A DNA stretch of 64,000 nt, taken from positions 93,710-157,709 of the forward strand of contig NZ_JQEY01000005.1 in NCBI RefSeq assembly GCF_000743715.1, written 5' to 3'. This DNA is from Palleronia rufa. GTDB taxonomy: Bacteria > Pseudomonadota > Alphaproteobacteria > Rhodobacterales > Rhodobacteraceae. How positions within the stretch are numbered: position 1 is the stretch's first letter; the number at the start of each line of letters is the position of its first letter. The translations under genes were made by a program, and so were the position numbers. Shown in pieces: positions 15,950 to 25,300 of the stretch. The notes beneath the pieces are model-generated. The model did no database searches. It was given only the letters and a program-made list of their open reading frames with translations, and had not been told where the DNA came from.

Positions 15950-17551
15950 ATGACAGACCTTGCCGCGTCGGAGAGCAGAGCAGTGGTAGTCGGCGCGGGG
16001 CTTGGCGGTCTCGCGGCGGCGATGAGGCTGGGCGCGAAGGGCTACCGCGTCACCGTGCTGGACAAGCTGGACAGTGCCGGCGGGCGCGGATCGGCGGTTC
16101 ACATGGAGGGGCACAGGTTCGATCTGGGGCCGACCATCGTGACGGTGCCGCAGCTGTTCAGGGAGTTGTGGGCCGCCTGCGGGCGCGACTTCGATGCCGA
16201 CGTGGACCTGCGGCCGCTGGACCCGTTCTACGAGATCCGCTGGCCGGACGGATCGACCTTCACCGCCCGCCAGGACACGGACGCCATGCGGGCCGAGGTG
16301 GCGCGGCTGTCGCCCGGGGATGCCAGCGGGTATGAGCGGTTCCTGCGTGACAGCGCGGCCCGCTACGGCTTCGGGTTCGAGGATCTGGGCCGGCGGCCGA
16401 TGCACAAGCTGGCCGATCTCATCCGGGTTTTGCCAACGTTTGCAAGGCTCAGGGCGGATGCCTCCGTGGCCGCCCATGCCGGCAGGCGGTTCCGGGATCC
16501 GCGGCTGAGGATGGCGTTCTCGTTCCATCCGCTGTTCATCGGCGGCGACCCGTTCCACGTCACCTCCATGTATATCCTGGTCAGCCATCTGGAGAAGGCG
16601 TTCGGGGTCCACTATGCCATGGGCGGGGTCGCGGCCATTGCCGACGCCATGGTGCGGGTGATCCGCGACCAGGGCGGAGAGGTCCGGTTCGGCACCGAGG
16701 TCGAGCGGATCGTCACCGCAAACGGCCCGTCCGGCACGGTCGGAACCGCGTCGGAAAAACGTATGAGTTCCGTAAGAGTTCGCAACGGCGCCCGCGCCGT
16801 CGGGGTGGAGACCGCGGCGGGTGAGACGATCCCCGCCGACATCGTGGTGTCGAACGCCGATGCGGGCCATACCTACACGCGGCTGCTGCCCGGCAGGAAG
16901 CGCTGGACCAAGCGCAAGCTCGACGCGCGGCGGTGGTCGATGGGGCTCTACGTCTGGTATTTCGGCACCAGGGGCACGCGGGAAATGTGGCCGGACGTCG
17001 GCCACCACACGATCCTCAACGGCCCGCGGTATGAGGGGCTGGTCAGGGACATCTTCGTGAACGGGCGGCTGTCCGACGACATGAGCCTCTATCTCCATCG
17101 CCCGACGGTCACCGACCCCTCCGCCGCGCCGGAGGGGGACGACACGTTCTACGCGCTGTCGCCCGTGCCGCACCTGGGCCATGCCGACCCGGTGGACTGG
17201 GCAGAGGAGGCGCCGCGCTACCGCGAGAAGGTGGCCGCGCAGCTCGACACGATGATCCCCGGCTTTCGCGCGCGGCTGGGCCCCAGCCACGAGCTGACCC
17301 CCGCCGATTTCCGCGACCGCTACCTCAGCCCCCACGGCAGCGGATTCTCCATCGAGCCGCGGATCCTGCAATCGGCCTGGTTCCGGCCCCACAACATCAG
17401 CGAGGAGGTCGCGGGACTCTATCTGGTGGGCGCCGGCACCCATCCCGGCGCGGGGCTGCCCGGCGTCATCTCCTCGGCCGAGGTGCTGGGCAAGCTGGTC
17501 CCCGACGCCGCCCGCCCGATGGTCCGTGCCGGAAAGCTTGCGGCGGAATGA
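15950..17551 (+). CDS. crtI: Phytoene desaturase CrtI
   Basis: 533 aa. FAD-dependent carotenoid desaturase: dinucleotide-binding motif VVVGAGLGGLAAAMRL at residues 12-27, GGRGSAVHMEGHRFDLGP, SFHPLFIGGDPFHVTSMY, and the C-terminal FAD motif LYLVGAGTHPGAGLPGVISSAE. It desaturates phytoene to neurosporene or lycopene for spheroidene synthesis. Compared with Rhodobacter CrtI, about 25 extra residues lie near 255-279, between VERIV and GARAVGVE. The stop overlaps the crtB start (ATGA). Little Shine-Dalgarno sequence is seen before the ATG. Confidence 0.96.
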   Translation: MTDLAASESRAVVVGAGLGGLAAAMRLGAKGYRVTVLDKLDSAGGRGSAVHMEGHRFDLGPTIVTVPQLFRELWAACGRDFDADVDLRPLDPFYEIRWPDGSTFTARQDTDAMRAEVARLSPGDASGYERFLRDSAARYGFGFEDLGRRPMHKLADLIRVLPTFARLRADASVAAHAGRRFRDPRLRMAFSFHPLFIGGDPFHVTSMYILVSHLEKAFGVHYAMGGVAAIADAMVRVIRDQGGEVRFGTEVERIVTANGPSGTVGTASEKRMSSVRVRNGARAVGVETAAGETIPADIVVSNADAGHTYTRLLPGRKRWTKRKLDARRWSMGLYVWYFGTRGTREMWPDVGHHTILNGPRYEGLVRDIFVNGRLSDDMSLYLHRPTVTDPSAAPEGDDTFYALSPVPHLGHADPVDWAEEAPRYREKVAAQLDTMIPGFRARLGPSHELTPADFRDRYLSPHGSGFSIEPRILQSAWFRPHNISEEVAGLYLVGAGTHPGAGLPGVISSAEVLGKLVPDAARPMVRAGKLAAE

Positions 17552-18561
17552 TCGACCCGCGCGACATGGCGCACTGCCGGGAGGCGATCCGCCACGGATC
17601 GCTGTCGTTCCACGCCGCGTCCCGCGTGCTGCCCCGGCGGGTCCGCGACCCGGCCCTGGCGCTCTACGCCTTCTGCCGGCTGGCCGACGACGCCGTGGAC
17701 GAAGGGCGCGACAAGCGCGAGGCCGTGCTGCGGCTGCGCGACCGGCTGGATCTCGTCTATCGCCAGATGCCCGAGCCGCGGCCCGCCGACCGGGCCTTTG
17801 CCGCCGTCATCGCCGATCACGACATGCCGCGCCCGCTGCCCGACGCACTGCTGGAAGGGCTGGCCTGGGACGCGCTGGGCCGGCGCTACGACACCCTGTC
17901 GGAGCTTTACGGCTATTCGGCGCGGGTCGCATCCGCCGTGGGGGCGATGATGTGCGTGCTGATGGGGGTGCGCGATTCCCACGCGCTGGCGCGGGCCTGC
18001 GATCTGGGCGTGGCGATGCAGCTGACCAACATCGCCCGCGACGTGGGCGAGGATGCGCGGGCGCGCCGGCTGTACCTGCCCGGCGACTGGCTGGCCGAGG
18101 CGGGGATCGAGCCGGAGCGGTTCCTGTCCGCCCCCGCCGCCGATCCGGCCGTGCGCGCCATGGTGCGCCGCCTGATCGGGCAGGCCGAGCGGCTCTATCT
18201 GCGGTCGGAGTCCGGGATCGCCGCGCTGCCGCTGTCGGCCCGGCCCGGCATCTATGCGGCGCGCCACATCTATGCCGCCATCGGCGGGGCGGTGCGGCGC
18301 AACCGCTGGGACAGCGTCGGCCCCAGGGCGCGCACCGGGCGGGCGCGCAAGGCGGCGCTGCTGGGCCTGTCGGTGGCGCGGACGGGGGCGAGCGTCGCCA
18401 TGCCGCGGTCGGCGGTGATCTACGCCCCGCCCCTGGCCGAGACGGCGTTCCTGGTGGATGCGGCACGGCGCGACGCGCCGCCGTCGCACGCCTGGGGCCA
18501 CGGGCTGGTGGAGGTCTTCGCGCAGCTGGAGCGGCACGATCGCGCGGGCGCCGGGATCTGA
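17548..18561 (+). CDS. crtB: Phytoene synthase CrtB
   Basis: 337 aa. Trans-isoprenyl diphosphate synthase of the squalene/phytoene synthase family. It condenses two geranylgeranyl diphosphates to phytoene. The first Asp-rich motif is DDAVD at residues 47-51 and the second is NIARDVGED at 161-169; both are intact. RLYLP and RRNRWDSVGPRARTGRARKA follow, as in purple bacteria. It is translationally coupled to crtI by a 4-base overlap. The tspO/crtC genes that usually continue this cluster are absent downstream. Confidence 0.95.
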   Translation: MIDPRDMAHCREAIRHGSLSFHAASRVLPRRVRDPALALYAFCRLADDAVDEGRDKREAVLRLRDRLDLVYRQMPEPRPADRAFAAVIADHDMPRPLPDALLEGLAWDALGRRYDTLSELYGYSARVASAVGAMMCVLMGVRDSHALARACDLGVAMQLTNIARDVGEDARARRLYLPGDWLAEAGIEPERFLSAPAADPAVRAMVRRLIGQAERLYLRSESGIAALPLSARPGIYAARHIYAAIGGAVRRNRWDSVGPRARTGRARKAALLGLSVARTGASVAMPRSAVIYAPPLAETAFLVDAARRDAPPSHAWGHGLVEVFAQLERHDRAGAGI

Positions 18562-18615
18562 GGAACAAGCCCCGGGACGCCGGTGTTTTCCGCGATACCC
18601 CCAAGGAGGCACGCG

Positions 18616-19293
18616 ATGACGACCTACACGATGACCCTGAAAGAGAAATCGCCGGTGACCCATGACGTCTACCGGCTGGTGTTCGACCGGCCAAAGGGCT
18701 TCACCTTCGAGTCCGGGCAATGCACCCATTGGGCATTGGACCGCGACGGCTGGCGGGACGAGGACCGCCCCTTCACCATGACCTCCCAGCCCGAGGAGGA
18801 CGACCGGGTGGAGTTCGTCATCAAGTCCTATCCGGACCACGACGGGGTGACCAAGAAGATCCCCGGCCTGGAACCGGGCGCGCAGGTCATCGCGGACGAG
18901 CCCGACGGCGCGATCACCGACCACGGCGCGGGCGTGTTCATCGCCGGGGGGGCCGGGGTGACGCCCTACATCCCGATCCTGCGCCGCCGCGCGAAGGACG
19001 GGACGCTGGACGGATGCACGCTGATCTTTTCCAACAAGACCGAAAAGGACATCATCCTGCGCGAGGAATGGGAGGCGATGGACGGTCTGCGCTGCGTCTT
19101 TACCGTCACCGATCAGGACGATGCCGCCGTGGAGACCGGCAAGGTGGATGAGGGGTTCCTGAAGCGTCACCTCGACGATCTCGACCAGCCTTTCTACATC
19201 TGCGGCCCGCGGCAGATGGTCGACGACATCCGCGACGCGCTGAAATCCATCGGCGTGGCAGAGGACCGCATCGTGACCGAGAACGGCTGGTAG
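18616..19293 (+). CDS. FNR-family FAD-binding oxidoreductase
   Basis: 225 aa, starting after a canonical AAGGAGG. Ferredoxin-NADP reductase fold: FAD-binding RPFTMTSQPEE (the RxYS/T-type motif), then the NAD(P)-binding loop GGAGVTPYIPIL and the C-terminal YICGPRQMVDDI. No 2Fe-2S domain is fused to it. It therefore probably passes electrons between NAD(P)H and a separate carrier. It follows crtB by 54 bp on the same strand, so it may share the transcript. A role in pigment synthesis is not established. Confidence 0.82.
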   Translation: MTTYTMTLKEKSPVTHDVYRLVFDRPKGFTFESGQCTHWALDRDGWRDEDRPFTMTSQPEEDDRVEFVIKSYPDHDGVTKKIPGLEPGAQVIADEPDGAITDHGAGVFIAGGAGVTPYIPILRRRAKDGTLDGCTLIFSNKTEKDIILREEWEAMDGLRCVFTVTDQDDAAVETGKVDEGFLKRHLDDLDQPFYICGPRQMVDDIRDALKSIGVAEDRIVTENGW

Positions 19294-19296
19294 GCG

Positions 19297-19554
19297 TCAG
19301 CGGTCGCGCAGGGCCGAGATGAGTTCGTCCTTGGTCATGTCGGACCGGCCGTCGATGCCGATCTCCTGCGCCCGCGCGTAGAGCTCGTCCCGGGTCCAGT
19401 CCTCATAGGGCGGTTGCGCGCCGCCCTTTTCGGACGGGTTCATGTCGTCGCTGGCCTGCGCGTTGGCGATCCGCGCGGCCTTTTCCTTGGACATGCCCTT
19501 TTCGCGCAGGGCGTCGTAGGTGTCGGGATCCTTGATCGAGGGTGTCTTGCCCAT
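19297..19554 (-). CDS. Small protein with C-terminal Rho-N/SAP-like motif
   Basis: 85 aa from the ATG at 19554. The N-terminus (MGKTPSIKDPDTYDALREKG, then MSKEKAARIANAQ) is a widespread small-protein motif of unknown function. The C-terminal 35 residues (WTRDELYARAQEIGI, then MTKDELISALRDR) form a helix-extended-loop-helix of the Rho N-terminal/SAP type, often a nucleic-acid-binding fold. Strongly charged. It converges on the oxidoreductase with only 3 bp between the stops. Proteins like this are often annotated as stress- or plasmid-stabilisation-related, without direct evidence. Confidence 0.8.
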   Translation of the reverse strand: MGKTPSIKDPDTYDALREKGMSKEKAARIANAQASDDMNPSEKGGAQPPYEDWTRDELYARAQEIGIDGRSDMTKDELISALRDR

Positions 19555-19635
19555 GCCGGCCTCCGTCCTTTGGCGCTTTCGGAACCCGCGGGCCGCCTGG
19601 TTCGTTCCCCGTTGGTACAACAGCAGGGAATCGCC

Positions 19636-20502
19636 ATGGTCGACAGCACCGAAGAGCGCGTTCGCGCCATGGAACTCCAGAACAAGGACAAGGGCCAGGA
19701 CGATATAGACCACGAGGACGAGCAGCAGGTCGGAGAGGCGTCGCGCCTGTCGGCCAGGCTCATCTACGAGGTCATACGCCGCGACGGCGCCGACGAGATG
19801 GTGCGCCCCAAGACGTCGCTGGTGTTCTCCGGCCTGGCCGCCGGCATCCTGATGGCATTCTCCGTCCTTGGAGAGGCGGTGTTCCGCGCCCATCTACCGG
19901 ACCAGCCGTGGCGCCCGCTGGTCGAGAGCTTCGGCTACACGCTGGGGTTCCTGCTGGTCATCAAGGGGCGGATGCAGCTGTTCACCGAGAACACGATCAC
20001 CACCGTGCTGCCGCTGATCTCCAAGCCGTGCCGGGAATATGTCTATCTGACCACCCGGCTCTGGACGATCGTGCTGCTGGCCAATGTGGTGGGGGCGTTC
20101 ATCGCGGCGACCTTCATCGCCCACTCCGGCGCGTTCGGGGACAATATCCTGGGGGCAGTCAAGTCGATCTCCGAGGATGCCGTGCTCTATCCGCCGCTGG
20201 AAGGCTTTGCCAAGGCGGTTCCCGCGGGGGTCATCGTGGCCGCGATCGTGTGGATGCTGCCCACGGTGCCGCACAACCCGTTCTTCATCATCGTGACCTT
20301 CACCTGGCTGATCGCCGCGGGAGGGTTCACCCATATCATCGCCGGATCGGTCGAGATGGCCTATCTGGCCGTGACCGGCAACATCTCATTCATGGAGTCG
20401 GTGGCGTTCTTCTTTCCGGTGCTTCTGGGCAACGTGGTGGGCGGCACGGCGGTGTTCACGCTGATCACCTGGGCGCAGGTGGCCGCCGAGGTGGAGAACT
20501 GA
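19636..20502 (+). CDS. Formate/nitrite transporter family protein (YfdC-like)
   Basis: 288-aa membrane protein. The FNT family fold is indicated by six hydrophobic segments and by the block GRMQLFTENTITTVLPL, matching the FNT signature in the YfdC subgroup. Later segments are PHNPFFIIVTFTWLIAAGGFTHIIAGS and FPVLLGNVVGGTAVFTLI. The first 55 residues form a charged cytoplasmic arm rich in Asp, Glu, Gln and Lys. The start at 19636 follows a weak GGGAA; upstream in-frame starts would overlap the opposite gene. Probably a channel for small monovalent anions; the actual substrate of this subgroup is not known to me. Confidence 0.82.
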   Translation: MVDSTEERVRAMELQNKDKGQDDIDHEDEQQVGEASRLSARLIYEVIRRDGADEMVRPKTSLVFSGLAAGILMAFSVLGEAVFRAHLPDQPWRPLVESFGYTLGFLLVIKGRMQLFTENTITTVLPLISKPCREYVYLTTRLWTIVLLANVVGAFIAATFIAHSGAFGDNILGAVKSISEDAVLYPPLEGFAKAVPAGVIVAAIVWMLPTVPHNPFFIIVTFTWLIAAGGFTHIIAGSVEMAYLAVTGNISFMESVAFFFPVLLGNVVGGTAVFTLITWAQVAAEVEN

Positions 20503-20553
20503 GACCATTATGTGATGCGGAACGGGTAGCCTCGGGGTTTCGCGGGGACTATC

Positions 20554-22368
20554 ATGCGCCTGTCGGGTGGCAGGGGGCGGAATGTGAAGAGTTTGCGATT
20601 GGCCGCCGTGGGGGCGGTGACGCTGGTTCTGGCCGGTCCCGCGCCGGCGCTGGAACGGCTGGTGTTCACGGTGCAGGGCAACGACGATCTTGAGCAGAGC
20701 CTCAGGAACGCGTCGCTGGTCGCCCAGGCAGAGGCCGAGGAGGTCACCGATCCCGCGGAACTCCTGGCGGCGGCGCGCGCCGATTACGGCCGGCTGGTGG
20801 GCGCTCTCTATGCCGAGGGCCGCTACGGCGGCGTGATCTCCATCAAGGTGGACGGGCGCGAGGCGGACGCGATCTCTCCGCTGGCGCAGCTGGGGCGGAT
20901 CGGGACGATCAGCATCACCGTCCAGCCCGGACCGGTCTACCGCTTTTCCCGCGCCGACATCGGGCCGCTGGCGCCCGAAACCACGCTGCCGGACGGCTAT
21001 GCCGTGGGCGAGGATGCGCGGTCCGGCGTGATCCGCGACGCGGCCGGGGTGTCCATCGACGCCTGGCGCGCCGTCGGCTACGCCAAGGCCGACATCGCGT
21101 CGCAGGATGTGGTGGCCCAGCACGGCGACAACCGCATCGCCTCTGCCATCGGGGTGGCGCCGGGTCCGCGCGTCACCTTTGGCGATCTGATCCTGACCGG
21201 CGAGTTGACCGTCCGGCCGGAGCGCCTGCGCGCCATCGCGGGCTTTCCATCCGGAGAGGTCTTCGACCCCGACGAGCTGGACAGCGTCGAGCGGAGGTTG
21301 CGGCGGACGCAGGTGTTCTCATCCGTGGCGCTGGTCGAATCCGACCGGCTGGGTCCCGGCGACACCATGGACGTAGAGGCCGACCTGGTCGCCTTTCCAC
21401 CCCGGCGGATCGGCTTCGGGGCGGAGATTTCCAGCGTCGATGGCGCCACCCTCACCGGCTACTGGCTGCACCGCAACCTGCTGGGCGGGGCCGAGCGGTT
21501 CCGCGTCGATGCGGCGGTCTCCGGCCTGGGCGGGCAGGGCGGCACCGACTACAGCCTGGGCACGCGGTTCGAGCGTCCGGCGACCTTCTCGCCCGAGAAC
21601 ACCGCCTTTGTCGAGGCGCGGCTGGAGCGGCTGAACGAACCCGACTTCACCTCCGACACCGGTACCGTCGGCGCGGGGATCCTGCGTTACGTCAACGACG
21701 ACCTGGAGCTGGAATACGGGCTGGCCTACCGGTTCTCGCGGGTGGACGACGCCACCGGACGGACCGACTACAGCCTGCTGACGGCACCCTTGGCGGCCAC
21801 CTACGACACGCGCGAGGAGCCGCTCGACGCCAAGTCCGGGCTGTTCCTGGACCTCACCGCCACGCCGTTCTACGGGCTGAACCCGCAGACCGGCGACGGC
21901 GCGCGGCTGACCTACGACGCGCGGACCTATCTCAGCTTCGGCGCCGAGGACCGCTTTACGGTCGCCGGGCGGGTCCAGGGCGGGTCGATCGTCGGCGCCG
22001 ACCTGCTGAGCGTGCCCAACGACTACCGCTTCTATTCGGGCGGCGGCGGCACCGTGCGCGGGCAGGCCTATCAGAGCCTGGACGTGACCCTTCCGGGCGG
22101 CATCGAGTCGGGCGGCGGCTCCTTTGTCGGGCTGTCGGGCGAATTGCGTGCCGGGATCACCGACAATATCGGCGCAGTGGCGTTCTACGACTACGGCATC
22201 GTCGGGCGGGACAGCTTCCCGTCGGCCGACAGCGACAGCCACGCGGGTGCGGGTCTGGGCCTGCGCTACCTGACGCCGATCGGACCGATCCGGCTGGACG
22301 TGGCCGCGCCGGTTTCGGGCGGGGGCAGCGGTGTCGAGGTCTATATCGGCATCGGCCAGGCATTCTGA
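20554..22368 (+). CDS. tamA: TamA, outer-membrane Omp85-family protein
   Basis: 604 aa. Signal peptide, POTRA-type periplasmic repeats (about residues 35-250, with VTFGDLILTGELTVRPERL as the last) and a C-terminal beta-barrel ending in GQAF with a terminal Phe, the usual outer-membrane insertion signal. YRFYSGGGGTVRGQAYQSL is the Omp85 VRGF/Y-type motif. It is followed by tamB nine bases later, which identifies the translocation and assembly module. The reported start is ATG; a GTG at 20584 would give a more typical signal peptide and is a real alternative. Confidence 0.92.
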   Translation: MRLSGGRGRNVKSLRLAAVGAVTLVLAGPAPALERLVFTVQGNDDLEQSLRNASLVAQAEAEEVTDPAELLAAARADYGRLVGALYAEGRYGGVISIKVDGREADAISPLAQLGRIGTISITVQPGPVYRFSRADIGPLAPETTLPDGYAVGEDARSGVIRDAAGVSIDAWRAVGYAKADIASQDVVAQHGDNRIASAIGVAPGPRVTFGDLILTGELTVRPERLRAIAGFPSGEVFDPDELDSVERRLRRTQVFSSVALVESDRLGPGDTMDVEADLVAFPPRRIGFGAEISSVDGATLTGYWLHRNLLGGAERFRVDAAVSGLGGQGGTDYSLGTRFERPATFSPENTAFVEARLERLNEPDFTSDTGTVGAGILRYVNDDLELEYGLAYRFSRVDDATGRTDYSLLTAPLAATYDTREEPLDAKSGLFLDLTATPFYGLNPQTGDGARLTYDARTYLSFGAEDRFTVAGRVQGGSIVGADLLSVPNDYRFYSGGGGTVRGQAYQSLDVTLPGGIESGGGSFVGLSGELRAGITDNIGAVAFYDYGIVGRDSFPSADSDSHAGAGLGLRYLTPIGPIRLDVAAPVSGGGSGVEVYIGIGQAF

Positions 22369-22377
22369 GGAGTGAAC

Positions 22378-25300
22378 ATGCGGAACCTCATGCGGATTGC
22401 AGTCCTGGCGGCCGGTCTGGGCGCCATCCCGGTCATGGCCCAGGACACGGCCGACGATGGCGGCGGGTTCCTGGAGAACCTGATCGAGGACCGGCTGTCC
22501 ACCGAGGGGACGCAGGTCCGGGTGCGCGGGTTCGAAGGTGCGTTGTCGAGCCGGGCGACGATCGCGCAGATCGAGATTTCCGATGCCGACGGCCCGTGGC
22601 TGACGGTGAACGGCGCGGTCCTGGACTGGAACCGCCGGGCGCTGCTGCGCGGCCGCCTTGACGTGCAGGAGCTGACGGCAGAGGAAATCGTGATGCCGCG
22701 CCGTCCCCGGGGCCAGGCCAAGACCAACGCGCCGACCCCGGAGGCGCAGCCGTTCTCCCTGCCCGATCTGCCGGTCGCGATCGAGATCGGCCGGATCTCC
22801 GCGCAGCGGATCGAACTGGGCCAGCCGGTGATCGGCGAGGCCGCCGAACTGAGCTTGGACGGATCGGCCAGCCTGGCGGACGGCAGCGGCGCGGTGGACA
22901 TCACCGCCGAACGTCTGGACGCGGAGACCGGCACGTTCCGCATCGCCGGCAGCTTCGACAGCGGCTCTCGGGAGTTGCAGATCGACGTGAGCGTGGACGA
23001 GGGCCCCGACGGCATCATCGCCAGCCTGATCGACCTGCCGGGCCGTCCCGCGCTGAGCGCCACCATCGACGGATCGGGGCCGCTGTCCGAGTTCGACACC
23101 AGCATAGAGCTGACCACCGATGGCGAGCCGCGGCTGGCCGGAACGGTGGCGCTGCGCGAAGTGGACGGCACGCAGGGATTCGTGGTCGATCTGGGGGGCG
23201 ACGTGACGGCGTTGTTCCTACCGACCTACCGCCCGTTCTTCGGAGACAACGTGCAGCTGCGCGCCACCGGGGCGCAGTTGCAGGGTGGCGGCTTCCGCCT
23301 GAGCGAGCTGGATCTGTCGGCGCAGTCGTTGCAGTTGCAGGGGCAGGTGTCGGTCGGGGCCGACGGCGTGCCCGACCTCATCGACGTGACCGGCGAGATC
23401 GCCAGCGCGGACGGGCCGGTGCTGCTGCCCGTCGGCGGCGAGGTCCGGGTGGACCGCGTCGATCTGGACGTGGCCTTCGACGCGAGCCAGGGCGAGGACT
23501 GGACCGGGCGTGTGGCGGTCGAGGGTCTGGACCGGCCGGGCGTGGCCGCCGGCCGGGTCGCGCTCGACGGCGGCGGCACCATCGCCGGCAGCGGCGACAC
23601 GCTGGCGGTCGCGGCCGGGTTCGACTTCGGGGTGGAGGGCCTGTCGCTGGACGACGGCGGGCTGGGCGCGGCGCTGGGCGACAGCATCGACGGGCGGATC
23701 GAACTGGGCTACAGGGCCGGCGATCCCATTGTCATGGACCTGCTGCGGCTGGCTGGCGCCGGGTTCCGCCTGGAGGGGAACGGGCAGGTCGATCCCGACG
23801 GCGACAACGTGCCGCTTGCGCTGACCGCGCGGCTGGATGCAGAGGATCTGTCGGTGTTCTCCGCGCTTGCGGGGCAGACGCTGACCGGCGGCGCGTCCGC
23901 CGATCTGGACCTGTCCGCGCAGGCGCTGTCGGGGGCTTTCGACGTGACGCTGGAGGGCCGCGGGCAGGAGCTGGGCGTGGGCATCGCGCAGGTCGATCCG
24001 CTGCTGGCGGGCACAACGGCGCTGTCGGTGGACGCCGCGCGGGACGAAAGCGGCCTGACGGTGCGCGAACTGGCGCTGACCAGCGACGCGCTGGATGTGA
24101 CCGCGACGGCGGATCTGACCTCTGACGGGGGGACGGCGCAGGCGGATGTGCGGATCGACGATCTGGGCCGGATCGACCCCGACCTGGAGGGTCCGGCGAC
24201 GCTGGCCTTCAGCGCCGCCCGGCCGCAGGACGTGTGGACCGTCGATCTGGACGCCTCTGGCGCCGACGCGCGGATCATCGGCAACGCCACGATCGCGGAG
24301 CTGGATGCCGAAAGCCCGCTGGCGCGGTTCGACCTGGAGGTCGCGGCGGCGGATCTGTCGAACTTCACCGTCTTTGCCGGGCGCGACCTGGGCGGGTCGG
24401 TGGATCTGTCGACCGACGGTCAGACGCGGCTGAACCTGCGCGATGCGACCGCGACGCTTTCGGGGACGATGACCGATGTGTGGATCGCCCAGGAGGAGGT
24501 GGATCGCCTGCTGGCCGGCACGACCGACATAGAGGCAGAGGTGGCGCGGGAGGGTCCGCAGATCCGGGTGCCGCGGCTGCGGATCGCGAACCCGCAGATC
24601 ACGGCCACCGGAGAGGCGCTGATCGCCTCCGGCCAGAGCGACGTCCAGGCGCGGATCTCGCTGGCGGAGCTGTCGCGGATCGTGGACGCGATGAGCGGCC
24701 CGGCCGAGATCGTGCTGGACGCGCAGGAGACGGCGGAGGGCTGGACCGTCAATCTGAACGGCGACGGCGCTGGCGCACAGATCGCGGCCGACGCGACGGT
24801 GACGGAACTGGACGCGGAGGCGCCGCTGGTGGCGGGAACGGCCAATGTGCAGGCCGCCGATCTGTCGGTCTTTTCGGCCATCGCGGACCGCGATCTGGGC
24901 GGGTCGTTCGACCTGTCCGTGGACGGGCGGCTGCGCACCGACCTGAGCCGGGCGGAAGCCGGGATCACCGGCCAGACCACCGACCTGGCCCTGGGCCAGC
25001 CCGAGCTGGACCGCCTTCTGGCCGGCGTCACGGACCTGGACATCCAGGCGTCGAAGGACGGTGGCCGGCTGCTGGTGCCGCGCCTGTCCCTGACCAACCC
25101 GCAGATCGGCGTGGACGGCAACGTGCGCTACGGCACCGGCGACGGGGCGGTGGAGGCGAAGATCGTGATGCCCGACCTTGCCGCCGTGGTCCCGGAAATG
25201 TCGGGGCGGGGCGAGGTTACGCTCTTTGCCGAAGAGACCGGCGGCGCGTGGCAGGTGTCGCTCGACGGCAGCGGCGCGGGTGCCGCGGTCGAGGTGCTGG

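Noticed and set aside
15140-17443. Very long minus-strand frame antisense to crtI, continuous with bchI
   Set aside because: Open only because of high GC. It has no domain features, and bchI similarity begins at 15139.
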